Source: Mycobacterium adipatum
GTDB lineage: Bacteria > Actinomycetota > Actinomycetes > Mycobacteriales > Mycobacteriaceae
Assembly: GCF_001644575.1 (NCBI RefSeq)
Contig: NZ_CP015596.1
Span: 434,001-498,000 of the forward strand
Direction of reading: 5' to 3'
DNA length: 64,000 nucleotides
Of this stretch, positions 62,159-64,000 are shown piece by piece. How positions within the stretch are numbered: position 1 is the stretch's first letter; every line of letters begins with the position of its first letter. The translations under genes were made by a program, and so were the position numbers. The notes under the pieces were generated by a model that was not told the origin of the DNA, did not search any database, and was given only the letters and a program-made list of their open reading frames with translations.

Positions 62159-63580
62159 ATGTTGACCCTGGAAACCGCTGCGACCGCGGCCTATGTCGTG
62201 GCAGCTCTGCTCTTCGTGCTCTCCCTGGCCGGACTGTCCCGTCATGAGACGTCCCGCGCCGGTATCAGCTTCGGCATCGTCGGCATGGCCATCGCGTTGG
62301 TCGCGACCATCGCGCTGGCCATCAACCACCAGATCGAGCCGCTCGGACTGGGACTGCTGTTCGGCGCCATGGCCATCGGCGCCGCCATCGGCCTGTGGCG
62401 AGCCCGCGTCGTCGAGATGACGGGCATGCCCGAGCTGATCGCGCTGCTGCATTCCTTTGTCGGCCTGGCTGCGGTGCTGGTCGGCTGGAACGGCTACCTG
62501 CACATCGAGGCGCACCCCGACGGCCCGGACGCCATCGCGATGTCCGAACAGGGCATGCTCGGCATCCACTCCGCCGAGGTGTTCATCGGCGTCTTCATCG
62601 GTGCGGTCACCTTCACCGGCTCCATCGTGGCCAACCTCAAGCTGTCGGCCCGGATGAAGTCCGCACCGCTGATGCTGCCCGGCAAGAACATTCTCAACCT
62701 CGGGTCGCTGGTGGCCTTCGCCGCACTCACCGTCTGGTTCGTCATCGACCCCAGCCTGTGGCTGTTGGTCGCGGTCACCGTGCTGGCCCTGCTACTCGGC
62801 TGGCATCTGGTCGCCTCGATCGGCGGTGGCGATATGCCGGTCGTGGTGTCGATGCTCAACAGCTACTCGGGCTGGGCAGCCGCCGCGGCGGGCTTCCTGC
62901 TCGGCAACAACCTGTTGATCGTCACCGGCGCGCTGGTCGGCTCCTCGGGTGCCTACCTGTCCTACATCATGTGCAAGGCGATGAACCGGTCCTTCATCTC
63001 GGTCATCGCCGGCGGCTTCGGCATCGAAGCAGGCCCCGCCGACGACAAGGACTACGGCGAGCACCGCGAGATCACCGCCGAGTCCGCCGCCGAACTGCTG
63101 TCCTCGGCCTCCTCGGTGATCATCACGCCGGGGTACGGGATGGCCGTCGCCCAAGCCCAGTACGGCGTGGCCGACCTGACCCGCAAGCTGCGCGAGCGCG
63201 GCGTCGACGTGCGCTTCGGCATCCATCCCGTCGCCGGTCGCCTCCCCGGCCACATGAACGTCCTGCTGGCCGAGGCCAAGGTGCCCTACGACATCGTCCT
63301 GGAGATGGACGAGATCAACGACGACTTCGACGCCACCTCCGTGGTGCTCGTCATCGGCGCCAACGACACCGTCAACCCGGCCGCCTCCGAGGACCCGTCC
63401 TCGCCCATCGCCGGCATGCCGGTGCTCACGGTGTGGAACGCCCAGAACGTCATCGTCTTCAAACGCTCCATGGCCTCCGGTTACGCCGGCGTGCAGAACC
63501 CGCTGTTCTTCCGGGAGAACACCCAGATGCTCTTCGGCGACGCCAAGGACCGCGTGGACGCGATCAACGCCGCGCTGTAG
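62159..63580 (+). CDS. pntB: NAD(P) transhydrogenase subunit beta
   Basis: The product is 473 residues from the ATG at 62159 ([13 protein letters not shown]). It has many membrane helices, then the soluble NADP(H)-binding domain with [21 protein letters not shown] and the C-terminal [13 protein letters not shown]...[10 protein letters not shown]. It forms the proton-translocating transhydrogenase with PntA. It looks complete. Confidence 0.95.
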   Translation: MLTLETAATAAYVVAALLFVLSLAGLSRHETSRAGISFGIVGMAIALVATIALAINHQIEPLGLGLLFGAMAIGAAIGLWRARVVEMTGMPELIALLHSFVGLAAVLVGWNGYLHIEAHPDGPDAIAMSEQGMLGIHSAEVFIGVFIGAVTFTGSIVANLKLSARMKSAPLMLPGKNILNLGSLVAFAALTVWFVIDPSLWLLVAVTVLALLLGWHLVASIGGGDMPVVVSMLNSYSGWAAAAAGFLLGNNLLIVTGALVGSSGAYLSYIMCKAMNRSFISVIAGGFGIEAGPADDKDYGEHREITAESAAELLSSASSVIITPGYGMAVAQAQYGVADLTRKLRERGVDVRFGIHPVAGRLPGHMNVLLAEAKVPYDIVLEMDEINDDFDATSVVLVIGANDTVNPAASEDPSSPIAGMPVLTVWNAQNVIVFKRSMASGYAGVQNPLFFRENTQMLFGDAKDRVDAINAAL

Positions 63581-63622
63581 CGCAACTCCACGAGATGGTC
63601 GTCACCCGTCACCCACACACAC

Positions 63623-64000
63623 CTAAAAGGGCGGCGGGTCGGCATCGTAGTGGGCGCGGTTGAGTGCGCGTTCGCGCGTTATTCGGTACGCGCGGTTCTG
63701 TGCACGGGTGCGTTTTCGCTTGGGGGCGGCCAGTTCTCGGTACGCGCCACGTGGCGGTGCGGGTTTCGGCAATAGTTCCGCGGTCGGTGCCGGGCTCTGC
63801 GGGAAGAACATCGCCCCGCCCGGTCTGGTGGTGTACACGCGCCCGTTGGGGGCGGTGATGGTGATGGTGCCGTCCGGGTGCTGACAGTCATTCCATCCGT
63901 GAAAAGTCTTCATCAAGTGGTGTTTTCGGCAGTACGACTTGGTGTTCGACGGATGCGTCGGGCCGTAGGGCCAGGGCGTCGTGTGGTCGATGTCGCAGCG
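63623..64000 (-). CDS. 13E12-repeat/DUF222-type HNH nuclease domain protein, C-terminal part
   Basis: The frame is open to the right edge, so the N-terminus lies outside. The visible 125 residues hold the HNH motif: [20 protein letters not shown], then [15 protein letters not shown], followed by [18 protein letters not shown] and a basic tail. This is the usual C-terminal module of the mycobacterial 13E12 repeat family (DUF222 plus HNH), which often occurs in mobile or repeated loci; its biological role is not established. Confidence 0.88.
   Translation of the reverse strand, partial: RCDIDHTTPWPYGPTHPSNTKSYCRKHHLMKTFHGWNDCQHPDGTITITAPNGRVYTTRPGGAMFFPQSPAPTAELLPKPAPPRGAYRELAAPKRKRTRAQNRAYRITRERALNRAHYDADPPPF

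Noticed and set aside
62395..63663. 422-residue Arg-rich frame overlapping pntB
   Set aside because: A +1 shadow of pntB with repetitive RR/GR composition and no domain pattern.
1..64000. CRISPR arrays, rRNA or tRNA genes
   Set aside because: No regularly spaced short repeats apart from IS copies, and no tRNA-like cloverleaf or rRNA sequence was noticed on either strand.

Overview
The window looks like a fast-growing mycobacterium (Mycolicibacterium or Mycobacterium). The support is a complete mce operon (yrbEA, yrbEB, mceA-F, Mam), an ESX/type VII EccC ATPase, a DUF3159 gene, a 13E12-type HNH gene, pntA/pntB, and an IS1096-like element with its tnpR passenger. No rRNA, tRNA or CRISPR array was seen. 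Whether the DNA is chromosomal or plasmid-borne cannot be settled here.

Region 1 (1-25.3 kb) is a pile of insertion elements laid into a damaged background. An eccC gene enters from the left edge, is split by one copy of a 1463-bp IS256-family element, and is cut off by a second, inverted copy. That second copy joins it to a truncated SnoaL-like gene. A TIGR03084-type gene follows. Next is an IS3 element whose transposase gene holds a 2.4-kb tyrosine-recombinase element encoding an unusual double-catalytic-domain recombinase. A second recombinase operon (tnpA-like plus a broken tnpB-like gene) is interrupted by a different IS256 element and by an IS3 element, which itself carries the third IS256 copy. 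Another IS3 element follows, then an aldehyde dehydrogenase gene split by an IS1096-like element, a TetR gene and a decayed IS3 copy. Several insertions have target duplications, so the pre-insertion reading frames can be rebuilt exactly.

Region 2 (25.3-35.9 kb, minus strand) is the mce lipid-import operon, ending in a Mam gene and a secreted MPT64/DUF3298-like gene. It is visibly richer in A and T than the right half of the window. A roughly 20-bp imperfect palindrome lies upstream of yrbEA and also upstream of the split aldehyde dehydrogenase, the TIGR03084 gene and the SnoaL fragment. These pieces look like one former regulon that IS activity has since broken up.

Region 3 (36.1-45.5 kb) is an oxidation and CoA-activation cluster: aldehyde dehydrogenase, ferredoxin, a cytochrome P450 reduced to its two ends, alcohol dehydrogenase, ferredoxin reductase, acyl-CoA ligase, a class III CoA-transferase and a BadH-like dehydrogenase fused to an integrase tail. 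The pathway resembles alicyclic acid (cyclohexanecarboxylate-type) catabolism but appears inactivated at the P450 and possibly the dehydrogenase step. Region 4 (45.5-53.3 kb) is a tightly overlapping beta-oxidation-type operon (CoA-transferase, thiolase, CoA ligase, enoyl-CoA hydratase, acyl-CoA dehydrogenase, SDR, MaoC) divergent from a TetR gene. A perfect palindrome lies between them.

Region 5 (53.3-64 kb) starts with a Tn3-family transposon that truncates a sulfonate-type ABC transporter. Upstream of that transporter is a 13-codon leader peptide with three consecutive cysteine codons, which suggests cysteine attenuation. Ordinary housekeeping genes follow: DUF3159, two small hypothetical genes, CorA, PntA, PntB, and the start of a 13E12-type HNH gene running off the right edge.
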